Assembly (NCBI GenBank): GCA_947650285.1
Contig: CANTFL010001187.1
Coordinates: forward strand, 186,001-250,000
From: Hyaloperonospora brassicae
Taxonomy: Eukaryota > Oomycota > Peronosporomycetes > Peronosporales > Peronosporaceae
DNA length: 64,000 nt
Reading direction: 5' to 3'
The position numbers and the translations under genes were made by a program. Shown one piece after another: positions 52,891 to 62,305 of this stretch (position 1 is its first letter; each line of letters starts with the position of its first letter). Below the pieces are notes generated by a model. The model was given only the letters and a program-made list of their open reading frames with translations. It was not told where the DNA came from and searched no databases.

Positions 52891-54305
52891 TCAGTTACCT
52901 GCTTGCAACGGTTGACGCCACACGTGAAAAGCATGGTCGTAGAAGGAGGTGGAACCGATGACTGGAGCTTTGGCTGACAACGCGGCCGGATGCTGCCACC
53001 AGTCGACGCCATACGCGAGCGAGTCGTGGCGGTCGTAGCTAGCTGCCAAGCGCAGCGAGGACTTGTTCGGCCCCAACTCCAGCACCTGAAAGCCATTGTG
53101 CATGCAGGCGGCCAGCAGTAGCTCCTACAGCAAACGGACACGCATGAAACGGATGTGTCACACTGTTCAGCTCGCAGAGTGCTGAAATGCACGTAGCCCC
53201 ACCTTGCGACTTGCAGCAGGGTGCCACTTGAGGCGCCAGACGCCACCGCCGGCACCGAACGCGGAGAGCGGACGGGTCATGTTGCGATGGTCCCAGACCG
53301 CGACTTGTTCGTCGTAGCTGCCGACAGCTACCAACCATTGATCGTGCGGGTGGAACTGGATGCTGCACACCCCCATCGAGTACTGCAGTGTATTCTTGAA
53401 CGTCGGCGCTGCGGATCCAGCACGAAGATCCCATCCTTTCAAGATCGCGTCGTCTGCGCCTGATAGCAGCAGGTTCGGGTCGTGGCAATTAAAGGCTGCG
53501 ATCCACGCTTCAATGGGTGAGCCATACAAGTCGTGTGCGCGCCACTAGGATCGAGAGACGAAAAGCGCTGATCAGTACACGTCCGTCAAGCACTTCGTAG
53601 TCAGCTACAAACGTCGCGGGGTCGAGTTACGACACGCTGTCGATAGCGCTATGGACGCACGTGCCTACCTTGGCTTGCTGGACGATGTCTTGTGTCGCGA
53701 CGTTCCAGACCGATACGTAACTACAGTCCCGCCACACAGGAACAACAAGTGGTAAACACAACTTGCGATCGCTGTGCAACGGGTATCCATATACCCACGC
53801 AGCTACACACGTACCCGTTCGAGTGGCTTGCACAGATGGACGGTTGAGCACTCGGGTGTACGCGGTTGTTCCAGTCGAGCGACAAGCACATCGAGTCCGC
53901 ATCTCCATCGGTTGCTAGTCCCGAATGACGCAGCGCCTGCTCGTCCCCGCTCTGCGTCAACTCGTACAACTCAATCGAGCCGCCAGCTGTAGCAACGCCG
54001 AGCATCGCCCTGCCGTCCATGGCCTGTGTGTTCCACTTGATATCGAACACGCCGCTCGAAGTGGCAACGTCTTCGACCTTGCACACCGTCACGTCCACCC
54101 GATCGGTGCTACCGGTTGCCCCATTGCAGTCCAACTGGAAACGCTGGAGCGTACCACTGCGACGGTCACCACCCGTTTCACCACTCTCGACGGCCTTGTG
54201 CAGCTGGTACGTGGCCACGACCAGCGAAGACTCGAAGCCAGCAACGGGACAAGCCTCGACGCAGTCCGCCGTGCTGACCGTGTCGAACGTTGCGAGCGTC
54301 TCCAT
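52891..54305 (-). CDS. DPH7: Diphthine methyltransferase DPH7 / WDR85, WD40 protein (four exons)
   Basis: DPH7 removes the methyl ester from diphthine on eEF2, the step before the final amidation of diphthamide, in the cytosol. Exons on the minus strand are 54305-53815, 53720-53669, 53544-53203 and 53124-52891. The introns (53814-53721, 53668-53545, 53202-53125; 94, 124, 78 bp) all have GT-AG ends, and the joined frame gives 372 residues. Diagnostic stretches: FDTVSTADCVEACP, VVATYQLHK, GVFDIKWNTQ, SLDWNNR, WRAHDLYGSPIEAWIAAFN, LLLSGADDAILKGWDLRA, MGVCSIQFHPHDQWLVAVGS, YDEQVAVWDHRNM and GGVWRLKWHPAASRK-ELLLAACMHNGF. It starts about 100 bp from the divergent methyltransferase gene, so the two probably share a promoter. 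Confidence 0.92.
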
Positions 54306-54409
54306 TTTGTACGCTCTGGCTCGCTCCCGAGTGGACCTGCGGGAACGAGCTTGCGTTCCGTCTGTTGACGAGCTCTTTTTTTTCCAGCCGTTCGGTGCCA
54401 TTCGTTGGC
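54306..54409. promoter_or_regulatory. Divergent promoter between DPH7 and the METTL21-type gene
   Basis: Only 104 bp separate the two start codons, so the control region must be shared or overlapping. It contains CATTTTG at its left edge, a polypyrimidine run CTCTTTTTTTTCCAG (54373-54386) and CCATTCGTTGGC just before the right-hand ATG, which loosely fits an oomycete initiator. No element is proven. Confidence 0.5.
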
Positions 54410-55349
54410 ATGAGCGACGCAAGCAGCAGCTCCGAGAGCGGGCAGGACATTTTGCGTCAGATCGACAGCGACGACCTGTTCGAAGACACAGAGGCCCAAC
54501 AGGCGAAACGTCGTACAGCAGAGCAATATGTAGAGCACTACGCAGAGAGGGACTGGGGACTAGCCGCGAGACAACGGCGTGTGCAGGGCGCAGGCAAAGA
54601 CGTGGTGACGGAGAACACGTTCGAGCTCTCCCCCGGCAAGAACGTTGTCTTCCACGAGAAGCAGGGCCAGCAAGCCAAAGTCTGGGACTGTGCCTTGGTG
54701 CTGGCCAAGTTCCTAGCGAATGAGACGTACTTCCCTCGAGGCTTTTTCGCCGACAAGCGCGTGATCGAACTGGGCTGTGGCATTGGCGTGCCGGGCTTAG
54801 CTGCCGCTGCATTAGGCGCCAAGGAGGTGTTGCTAACCGACATGGTGCGAATGCAGCTGCTCGTTCGCTCGTTCTTCTCGTGACGTGGTCGTCTAGGCAC
54901 TGACTCGCTGTGTTGTGATGTGGCAGCCCCTGGCCATTGCCTGGATTCAAGTGAACATTGCGCGGAACCAGGCGCTCGGTTGCATCCCCAGCAACGTCTG
55001 CGCGCGAGCGCTCCTGTGGGGCGACCACAAGGCACTCGGCGTGTACCGCTCCTTTGACGTCGTCTTGTGCTCGGACCTGGTGTACGGTCATGGCGATGTC
55101 TCGCAGAAGTTGGTCCAGACCATCGTCCAGTTGTCGCATCCCCGCACGCTCATCGTGTCTGCCCATGAAGCTCGACTTGCTGGCGACCGAGGCGCAGCCT
55201 TCTTCTCGCTACTATCGGCGCAGCAGTTCCAAGTCGAACCAGTGCCTCGTGCACGTCTCGACAGCGTCTATCGCGCGACTAACATGCACGTGCATCTGAT
55301 TCGTCCGGCCCAACCGCACGCCGACGAGGTGCGAGGGTACCGAAAATAA
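54410..55349 (+). CDS. METTL21-type protein methyltransferase (two exons)
   Basis: A class I SAM-dependent methyltransferase of the Methyltransf_16 family, whose members methylate lysines of elongation factors and chaperones. Exon 1 is 54410-54844, exon 2 is 54927-55349, with an 82-bp intron GT...GGCAG; total 285 residues. Motifs: VWDCALVLAKFL before the SAM site, VIELGCGIGVPGLAAAALGA (motif I), EVLLTDM (acidic residue of motif II) split from PLAIAWIQVNIARNQ by the intron, and DVVLCSDLVYG (the D-x-x-Y motif). The N-terminus is acidic with a Ser run. The start MSDASSSSESGQ was chosen because it follows a polypyrimidine-CAG; an upstream in-frame ATG at 54290 lies inside DPH7. Substrate unknown. 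Confidence 0.88.
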
Positions 55350-55354
55350 ATAAA
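55345..55354 (+). terminator. Polyadenylation signals overlapping the stop codon
   Basis: Two overlapping AATAAA motifs (55345-55350, 55349-55354) include the TAA stop of the methyltransferase gene, implying a very short 3' UTR before the next gene's promoter. Confidence 0.45.
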
Positions 55355-55461
55355 AAAGCCCAATCTAACGCACTGCACGGGTTCGAAAAAGGAACAGACG
55401 AAGCCCACCCATAGACTGATTACTCACTCACCGACTGACACGCGCGTGGCCTCCAGTCGGA

Positions 55462-56196
55462 ATGCGTCGTTTCGGTCGCTCGCTGTCACGGCCGCAGCAA
55501 TGTCGACGAAGCGCTGCGGCCTCTTATACGTCCGCTCCGCAGTCGCTGTGGCCACATGCAGAGCATCTCGACACGACGCGCTGTCACGACCCGCTGCTGC
55601 GCGACGACGAGCTGCAAGTGGTGCTGGACGTGGTCACGGAAGACGAGGAGCGATTGGTGGCGGACGAGTGTACCTCCCGACTCAGGCGTCGCCGGTATGA
55701 GGAGAACCACTGGGACAATGTGATTGTCAAGTTCAAGGAGATGGAACGCTCGCGCTGGTCGGCCGAGACGCTGCGGATTTTGCAAAAGGTCCGCGAAGCT
55801 GCGGTGCTGCCCCAGGAGCTCAACTACTTTCCAGCGGTGCATGTGATTGAGCTGGCCGAAGACGGGTACATTCGACCGCACGTCGACTCGGTCAAGTTTT
55901 CCGGTCGAGTCGTAGCCGGGCTGAGTTTGCTGTCTCCAAGCATCATGCGGTTCCAAGAGGAGCACGGCGACTCGGTGATTGACGCGTACTTGCCACGTCG
56001 CTCCATGTACATGATCACTGGAAGGATCCGCTACCACTACATGCACGCGATCTTGCCCGGTACACAGCTGTTTCGAGAGCACGTGCGCGTGAATCGCACG
56101 CGCCGCATCTCCATTATGCTACGCGACGAATTCGCAGAGGAACACGTTGCCAAGTACCACACACCGTTTGTAAAACCCGACAAGGAGACGCAGTAA
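55462..56196 (+). CDS. ALKBH7: ALKBH7-like Fe(II)/2-oxoglutarate dioxygenase, mitochondrial
   Basis: 244 residues, intronless. The N-terminus MRRFGRSLSRPQQCRRSAAA is Arg/Ser-rich without acids, as in mitochondrial presequences; ALKBH7 of animals is mitochondrial. The double-stranded beta-helix carries the iron ligands H140 and D142 (GYIRPHVDSVKFSG) and H195 (RIRYHYMHAIL), and the 2-oxoglutarate arginines R215 and R221 (RTRRISIMLRD). LNYFPAVHVIELAEDGYI and GLSLLSPSIMRF also fit the family. Human ALKBH7 acts in programmed necrosis and mitochondrial metabolism; the role here is inferred from similarity. An ATG at 55446 is in another frame. Confidence 0.88.
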   Translation: MRRFGRSLSRPQQCRRSAAASYTSAPQSLWPHAEHLDTTRCHDPLLRDDELQVVLDVVTEDEERLVADECTSRLRRRRYEENHWDNVIVKFKEMERSRWSAETLRILQKVREAAVLPQELNYFPAVHVIELAEDGYIRPHVDSVKFSGRVVAGLSLLSPSIMRFQEEHGDSVIDAYLPRRSMYMITGRIRYHYMHAILPGTQLFREHVRVNRTRRISIMLRDEFAEEHVAKYHTPFVKPDKETQ

Positions 56197-56458
56197 CAAG
56201 CAATCAAGTTGACAGCGATGATCGTGCAGATAATATTAGGTTCTGGATTGGCGTAGCTGCGCTCGAGAGTCGTTGCAGTACCTGCGTCACTGCAATTCAG
56301 TCCGGACTTGATGAACGAGTACACTTTACAAGTCTTTCCTGCTGCGCTGCTGGTCTGCATCCTCCGCACAGCGTAAATAACATAAGGCAACGACAAACGC
56401 ACGAGTTTGCTTGTTGTGCGCAGCCACGATCCAGCAAAAGCAGCAGCCAAGCCGCAGC

Positions 56459-57896
56459 TCACGAAACAACGCGCACGTTGTTCTTCGTCCGAGACGGTTC
56501 TCGCGATCGCGAGCGTGGCTTATCTGCAAAGCGGTAGTCGGCGCGGTTGCTGTTCACCACACGCGTCTCCTTCTTGGCCGATTGGGCAATTGCGTCTGCC
56601 TTGCTGATGCTCTCGAGCGACGAAACAATCTCTGCTGCGCTCGGTCGCCTGGACGGGTTGTGCGACCAGCATCGAGCCATGAGCTCCGCCCATTTCATAT
56701 TGCACTGACCGGGCTTCATAATTGGTCGGCAGCCCGACAGCACGTACTCGCTGATCTCAGCGTTCGAGCGCATGTCTGTGTATGGCAACTCGCCTGTCGT
56801 GAGCTCCCACATGATGAGTCCGAAGCTAAAGATGTCCACGGCCTGAGGACTGCTGCAGTCGCTCGGAAACGCCCCCTTCAGGACGCGTTCCTCACCCAGT
56901 CTCAAGAGCTCTGGTGCCGTCCACCGCAATAACGCCGAGCGCACGTCAATGCTGTCCATCCTGCTCCGGTCAAAGCCAACGGCTTCGGCCACGCGCCTCG
57001 TGCCAAAGTCCGCCAGCTTGGCGTTCCACGAGTCGTCCACTAGAATGTTGGTGCTCTTGAGCTGTCCATGGACAAGCGGCGGGTCTGCGCTGTGCAGATA
57101 CAGCAGTCCTCGAGCTGCTCCTAGTGCAAGCCGTATCCGCAGACTCCACTTGAGATTCACCTTCTTGGCCGGCGTGCCTCCAAGACTGCCCGAGGCACTC
57201 GCGGTCAACACGGCCCGCGACGTCAGCTCCGAGTCTTTTCGCTTGTGCCGCCTGCCTGACGCCGATGCCTTAGGAGCGTGCAGCACATTAAACAGCGAGC
57301 CCCGCGTGCAGTACTCACTCACGATACAAAAGTGGTCTTCTTGCAGGCACGCGCCCATGAACAGCACAGTGTTCGGGTGCCGCAGACTGCCCATCCGCGT
57401 CGCTTCCACTTCGAGCTCCATCTCGACGTTCTCCCTCGCCAGCGACTTAGGCGGCAGCGACACCATTTTCATCTTCTTGACGGCCACGACACTGCCGCGG
57501 TACGAGCCCTTGTAGATCACACTCGACGGCCCTTCGCCAATCACCTCGAGACACACGACTTCATCGGCCTGCACCACGTGACAGCACCACGTGACCCAAA
57601 CAGAACAAGACGAACAACACCAGCAACAAGAAGAAGGAGAGCAGAAGCAAAAGCACGAGAAGAAGAGCAGAAGCAAAAGCAGAAGAAGAGGAGAACGACG
57701 TTAGACCGCGCGACTACTGCTGAGCGAGATAGGGCGTCGAGCGCGTTGTGGTACGTACCGCGAGGAGAGACGTCGTGCCAAACGTCGACTGCTCGACGGC
57801 CTGGTGCTGGACGTAGCTGTGACGGGATTCGTCCAGTTCGGCTTCGAGCTCGGCCGCCATGTCGCTGTGCAGGCACTTGGACAGACAGAAGCCCAT
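56459..57896 (-). CDS. TKL-type protein kinase with degenerate HRD motif, probably membrane-anchored
   Basis: Exon 1 is 57896-57759, exon 2 is 57568-56459; the 190-bp intron has GTACGT and a long polypyrimidine tract ending TGGTGCAG. The product is 415 residues. The N-terminus MGFCLSKCLHSDM has Gly2 and Cys4/Cys8, a typical N-myristoylation plus palmitoylation signal. Kinase domain: IGEGPSSVIYKG loop, VVAVKKM with Lys77, LRHPNTVLFMGACLQ, IVSEYCTRGSLFNVLH, a Ser/Lys-rich insert, then HGQLKSTNIL (213-220) in place of HRDLKxxN, so the catalytic Asp is Gln. DFG is intact (LADFGTRR, Asp233), WTAPELL follows, and FSFGLIMWELTTGELPY completes the C-lobe. Likely a pseudokinase or a very weak kinase at a membrane. 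Confidence 0.85.
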
Positions 57897-58428
57897 GCGT
57901 GCGCTCGCTCTCTTTCCCGTCGAGGCGGCGGCTGCAGGCGGCGACAAACGGACAGACGAACGGACGGACTGCGCTTTGGGGCGTGACGGGAGAGCGCGCG
58001 TTCCACGAGGGCGAATGGCGTCGCGCGTTGCCCGCGCAAGTGCGTTTGTGAGCGACGTCCGCGCGACAACGTGACAGTGGGACGGACGTCCCGGCGATGG
58101 AGACGGCTTCGGCACGTCGTGCGGGATGGGCACTTCCTCGAACAAGAGACAGAGCAGAGACGGGTCGACGACAGACGACTGACTCGTTGAGCAGAGCACA
58201 ACGGATGCTGCGGTGGCAGGCGGAGGAGACGACGGCGTTCTGGGGAAGAGGTATAGAGAATGTAGAGACGGCAAAAGGTGTGTTTCGAGGCCGCACGAAG
58301 TGGACGGTTCGGTGCGGCTGCAGAGACTCAGCAACGCAGCATGACGGGCTGACATTGGTGGCGAGTGGCAGCTCACGAGTGGACGCCCGAGAGCAATGTC
58401 CACGTCAATGGGGCGGAAGGGTTACCCA
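57897..58428. other. Upstream region of the kinase gene
   Basis: 5' flank of the kinase. Minus-strand frames continue open upstream of its ATG (to 58403) but are Pro/Ser/Arg-rich and have no domain, so they are taken as 5' UTR. Confidence 0.5.
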
Positions 58429-58505
58429 CACCCACACACACCCACACATAGACACACACACATAGACACACACACACATAGACACACAGATACATTCACA
58501 CACGC
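58429..58505. repeat. CA-rich microsatellite
   Basis: About 77 bp of CACACA units interspersed with TAGACACACACA. Open frames across it on both strands are artefacts of the repeat. Confidence 0.9.
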
Positions 58506-61002
58506 GATGGATACGACAAGACGCGCACGTGTTCTCGCGGCACTTCAGCGCCTCGCGGTCGTCGTCGCAGCCGAAGATGCGGCTCGAAGCCAGAGCCACC
58601 GACTGTCGACAGCCCAAGTGGACGGACTGCCGCCATCGACGGGCACAGACTGTGCCAACGGACGACTGGGACCAAAGCGGTCAGGCGGCCGTCCGTCCTC
58701 CCAGCGCTTTCGAAGCTGCGATGCGCTCGTCCCGTTGCAGCCGTTCGAAGGCCCCCACACACACCGCTTTTCGCTCGGCTGCTGTCGTGCGCAGAGGATC
58801 AGTGTCAATGGACGCGGCCGGAGCCACAGCCCATGCGCGTCGTTCCGGTTCTGCCCGCCGCTTTGCGTTGCAAATGGCATGAGATTTCGTCGCAATCGCC
58901 GGCGCTCGTCGCTGAGGCTGCGCGAGTCCGTGCGATGGTCAGCAGCGACACAGCGGTCGGCGTAGCACGCGACGACGCGACGACAGTTCGTGCGCCAGCA
59001 GACGAGCCCGTTCGCGTGCGCATTTTTATTTTTCGCCGTCCTCGTCGTTGTCGTTGTCGTCGTCTGTCCAAGCGGTGGAGAAAGGCGGCAGCGCTTGCTA
59101 AGAGTCGATTTTCGAGCGGGAGGTCGTCGTGCCTCGCTGGGTCCGGTCGTGTTTAGCTATCGATCGGTCGGTCGGTCGGTCGGTCGCACGCCACGACACG
59201 ACACGTGGGACAGACAACGACTGACCCACGACGTGTTACGCAGTCATCTGGCAGCAACGCATGTGTTTTGGAACGCATGGCATCAGGCGCCTCGTCTACC
59301 GCAATACCATTGTATCGATGCTCGGCTTCCGATGTGTCCTGCTTTGTCGCAAGAGACTTTGCGATGCGGAGAGCTAATGGCTGAGCTTCGCGGTGCTGGC
59401 GACTTGTTCTTGATCGGCGCTTCTTCGTGGTCATATGACACGCGAGACAAATCGTTGCGCGGAAGCTAAAGCCGCTCCTGAGGCGGCCATCGATGTGCCG
59501 GCACGTTCCACCGTGTCGTTGTTCGCGCGAGCACACGATCGATCTGCCGCGTGGGAGCAGCTCTTGCCACTCTCTGCAATGCTGTGCTGTGGCATACGAT
59601 AGGGAACGCGTTTGCAGCACTGGCTCCGCGTGTGTCGCCACGCCTCGGAAAGTCTGACTCTTCGTGGTGCCGAAGCTTCAAGCTGCGTGCTGCGTCTCTT
59701 GTGACCCCGACGGGTGGTCCTGGTTGGTGCAGAGCGCGTGCTGACGAAGGAATGGCGCTACGGCGGGCGTGACGGTCCTCGCGCGAGAGTCAGTCCAATC
59801 GAACGTAATCATCATGGCCACGTTTTCTTCAGTATCCATCAGTTACGGTCGCCGCTCAGATGCAGATGCGTCGACGTGACAGTTTTGTTGATCCTTTGTA
59901 GCTTATTCGCAGTGGTAAGCAGCACTATGCTGTCCCGTAGCTCGCGCAACTGCAGCACTAATGCGGTTGTGCATGCGGCTTTTAGATGTCGAGAGGAAGT
60001 CGGTCGTCTACCGCCACAAAGTTGGCAGCAGTGGGAAGCTCTTGACAGATCCTATTGAGCAAACGTCGAGTGGTGGGGCAGCAACTGCACGTCCGTCGCT
60101 CTCAAACGAGGAAGAAAAGGTCGAGGCGTGAGAAAGCAGCGGAAGAATGCTGGCGAGCTTTTCGTCTGACGAGCGCCTTGCGTCAACGAAAACAAGTGCA
60201 ATGACATGAGCCGTCACTTTTACTGGAGTTTGTGCACAAAGAACTGGTTGCAGCTCACGAGAAGACCAACAGAACGCACCGCTACATCCTTTCGGTGGCC
60301 ACACACGTTTTTGTTGTCGCTGCAAGCGTTGCCAACGTCGTGGCCGAGTGTTACCAGCATTACTCCAGCTGTGTCGGCGCGCAGCAGCGTTCATTACACA
60401 CTCGGCTTTGAGCACATACATGCCTGAGAAAAGCGCTGGCGTCCAACGAGCCACAGTGGCAATTCCGCCTGTCGCCTCTTCATCGACCCGCGGCTCGTTA
60501 TGTGCGCCCTTGGTCCAACGATCGTCCAATCTTGCAGTCTCTACAAGTACGGCGGGTAAACTGAATGAAGGCACGGTCGCCCAAGCGACGACGCGGAGCT
60601 GTTGCCAGCTGTAACGTAACCGCCGAGTAACCGCTGCGTTGTTCCCCCGCTTACGGTCCTGGCGACGGATGGGCTCCAGCTAAAGGACGCTGTCTTTGCT
60701 ATCAGGCTGAGGCTTGGACTGACGTGGGCTGGATTGGAAAGCCAGGAGTGCCATGGCAATAGTCGAGTCTTTGGAAGAGATCTAGCGGCTCAGGCATTTT
60801 ACTGAGGCCTTACTCGCACGAGATCAGCAGGAAGGGCACTCTGAAGTGTCCAGCTTTTAGGCAACGCCCACTTGATGCAATCAGTACTCGTATCGAACAT
60901 TCATTGAGCTCTAGTTTACTGTCTCGGGGTACGCCCCTCCCCCCTCCTCACTACAAGTCACAGATGATCGTTTCATTCACGAAATCTGCGCAACAGAGCC
61001 GG
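58506..61002. other. Spacer of about 2.5 kb, no clear gene
   Basis: GC-rich in its left part with overlapping open frames on both strands and no motif. A (TCGG)n run lies at 59161-59186. The longest frame, 60574-60008 on the minus strand (188 codons), has no recognised domain and is opposed by another frame. I see no supported gene. Confidence 0.45.
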
Positions 61003-62040
61003 CTACTTCATTGGACGTCGGCCCTCTCTCTCTCTCTCTTTACCAACTTCAGGAGTCATCCGTTGTGGCAAACACCGGTCCCGATGACATTGGCGTCTCT
61101 TTGGTTTACGCGCGCCAGAGCGCTCGAGCGAGATCGCACGTAGCAAGTCTTTGGACTCGAAAGACTTGCACTCTAGCACACTCTCCACCAGCGCTCGTTG
61201 CAGAAGCTGGTACGAAGAGTGCGTCTCGCAACCACCAGAGCACGAACACGTGCCGCCGTACTCCACAGGCAGATTTTCAGCGTCAATGAACTCCAGCAAC
61301 GCGGCAGCAGTCTCGCTCTCCATCACAATGTTCGTCTTGGCACGAGTTGCTTCGTTCAACAAAGGCTTCACACCTTTCCATGCCATACCGAACCACGAAG
61401 GCACATTCACGATGAAGATTTTGAACGACCGCTGCGGATAGTGGCACTGCATCGCACCCGTGCATCGACGGATGAACTCAAACACCTCACCGCCCAAACC
61501 GCGCATACCGATTCCACGCGCGTCCAGTACGATGCACATCTTCTGCGTCTCGCTGGGAGCACATGCGTCGCACGGACAGATCTCGTGAGCCGCATACTTG
61601 AGCATGAACTCCATGGCGAATAAATAGTGCTTGAACAACGCGTCCGACGTGACACCGGCTTTCTTCAGCTGGGGCATGTTGATCGAGCCAATTTTCTCAA
61701 AGTAGAGTGGATGGCCGAGCTTGTCGTGTTTGTGCAGAAACTGCGTGTAGTTCCTGTAAAAGGGGAAGAACACACACGGCGAGCGAAGCGCTGTACCACG
61801 TCAGTTACAGGGGCAATATAGGAACTCCAGCCGGAAGCTCACGCACCGCTTGATGACGTCGTAGTGTATCTGAGGTACTGCCAGGATCGAGTCGAGTCGC
61901 ATGTGTTTTCTCCACGCTAACGTGGCTTCGTGCCGCTCCGACGCCTTGGCCGCATCGCCATTCTCGGCAACCAGGTACGCCGAGGGAGCCACGACCAGCG
62001 CCACCTTGCCTGCGACTTGAGCTTTGCCTGTGCGAGATGA
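61003..62040 (-). pseudogene. SEC14 (CRAL-TRIO) domain gene, truncated paralogue
   Basis: Minus-strand exons: 62040-61852 or so (APSAYLVAENGDAAKASERH, LAWRKHMRLDSILAVPQ, a CRAL-TRIO N-terminal helix region) and 61753-61003 (the lipid-binding domain: NYTQFLHKHDKLGHPLYFEK, MCIVLDARGIGMR, RSFKIFIVNVPSWFGMAWKG, NLPVEYGGTCSCSGGCE). The intron between them follows the same position as in the neighbour. After SLERSG the frame runs into an unrelated basic tail (ARKPKRRQ...) and stops at 61003, so the PH domain of the neighbour is lacking. No convincing first exon was found. Such proteins exchange phospholipids or phosphoinositides between membranes. Truncated copy or a shorter isoform gene. Confidence 0.7.
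61113..61760 (-). repeat. 648-bp near-identical tract, copy 1
   Basis: Matches 62959-63606 at a constant offset of 1846 bp with four differences that I can see. It covers the second SEC14 exon and the last seven or so bases of the intron before it, then stops abruptly. Confidence 0.9.
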
Positions 62041-62305
62041 ACACGAGACTTTCTGAACGACACCTCACGAGGAACAACGGATCTGTTAGAAGTCGTCTAA
62101 AATTCCACTCGCCAGCCACCAAACAAGGAAAGGGGGGACCACTGCGCACCTCGGGCCCTTTGCAACGAAACATCCTCTGGAGCTACAGACGACGCTCCGT
62201 AGATCGAGACCGGGCGGAGCTGATTCGATAGTGAGAAACCTCTTTTGTATTTTCCACGCGTCTACAAGCATCTATCCACAATTTTGCGTCGTTGTAATCC
62301 TAACG

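Noticed and set aside
54019..54723. 234-codon plus-strand frame over DPH7 exon 1 and the methyltransferase start
   Set aside because: Out of frame with both supported genes and without recognisable motifs.
57278..58051. 257-codon plus-strand frame opposite the kinase
   Set aside because: Arg/His-rich shadow of the kinase exon and its intron.
58429..58505. CRISPR-like repeats
   Set aside because: Simple CA-rich microsatellite without spacer-repeat structure, in a eukaryotic context.
58396..58965. 189-codon plus-strand frame starting in the CA microsatellite
   Set aside because: Starts with repeat-encoded His/Thr and has no motif; opposed by frames of similar length.
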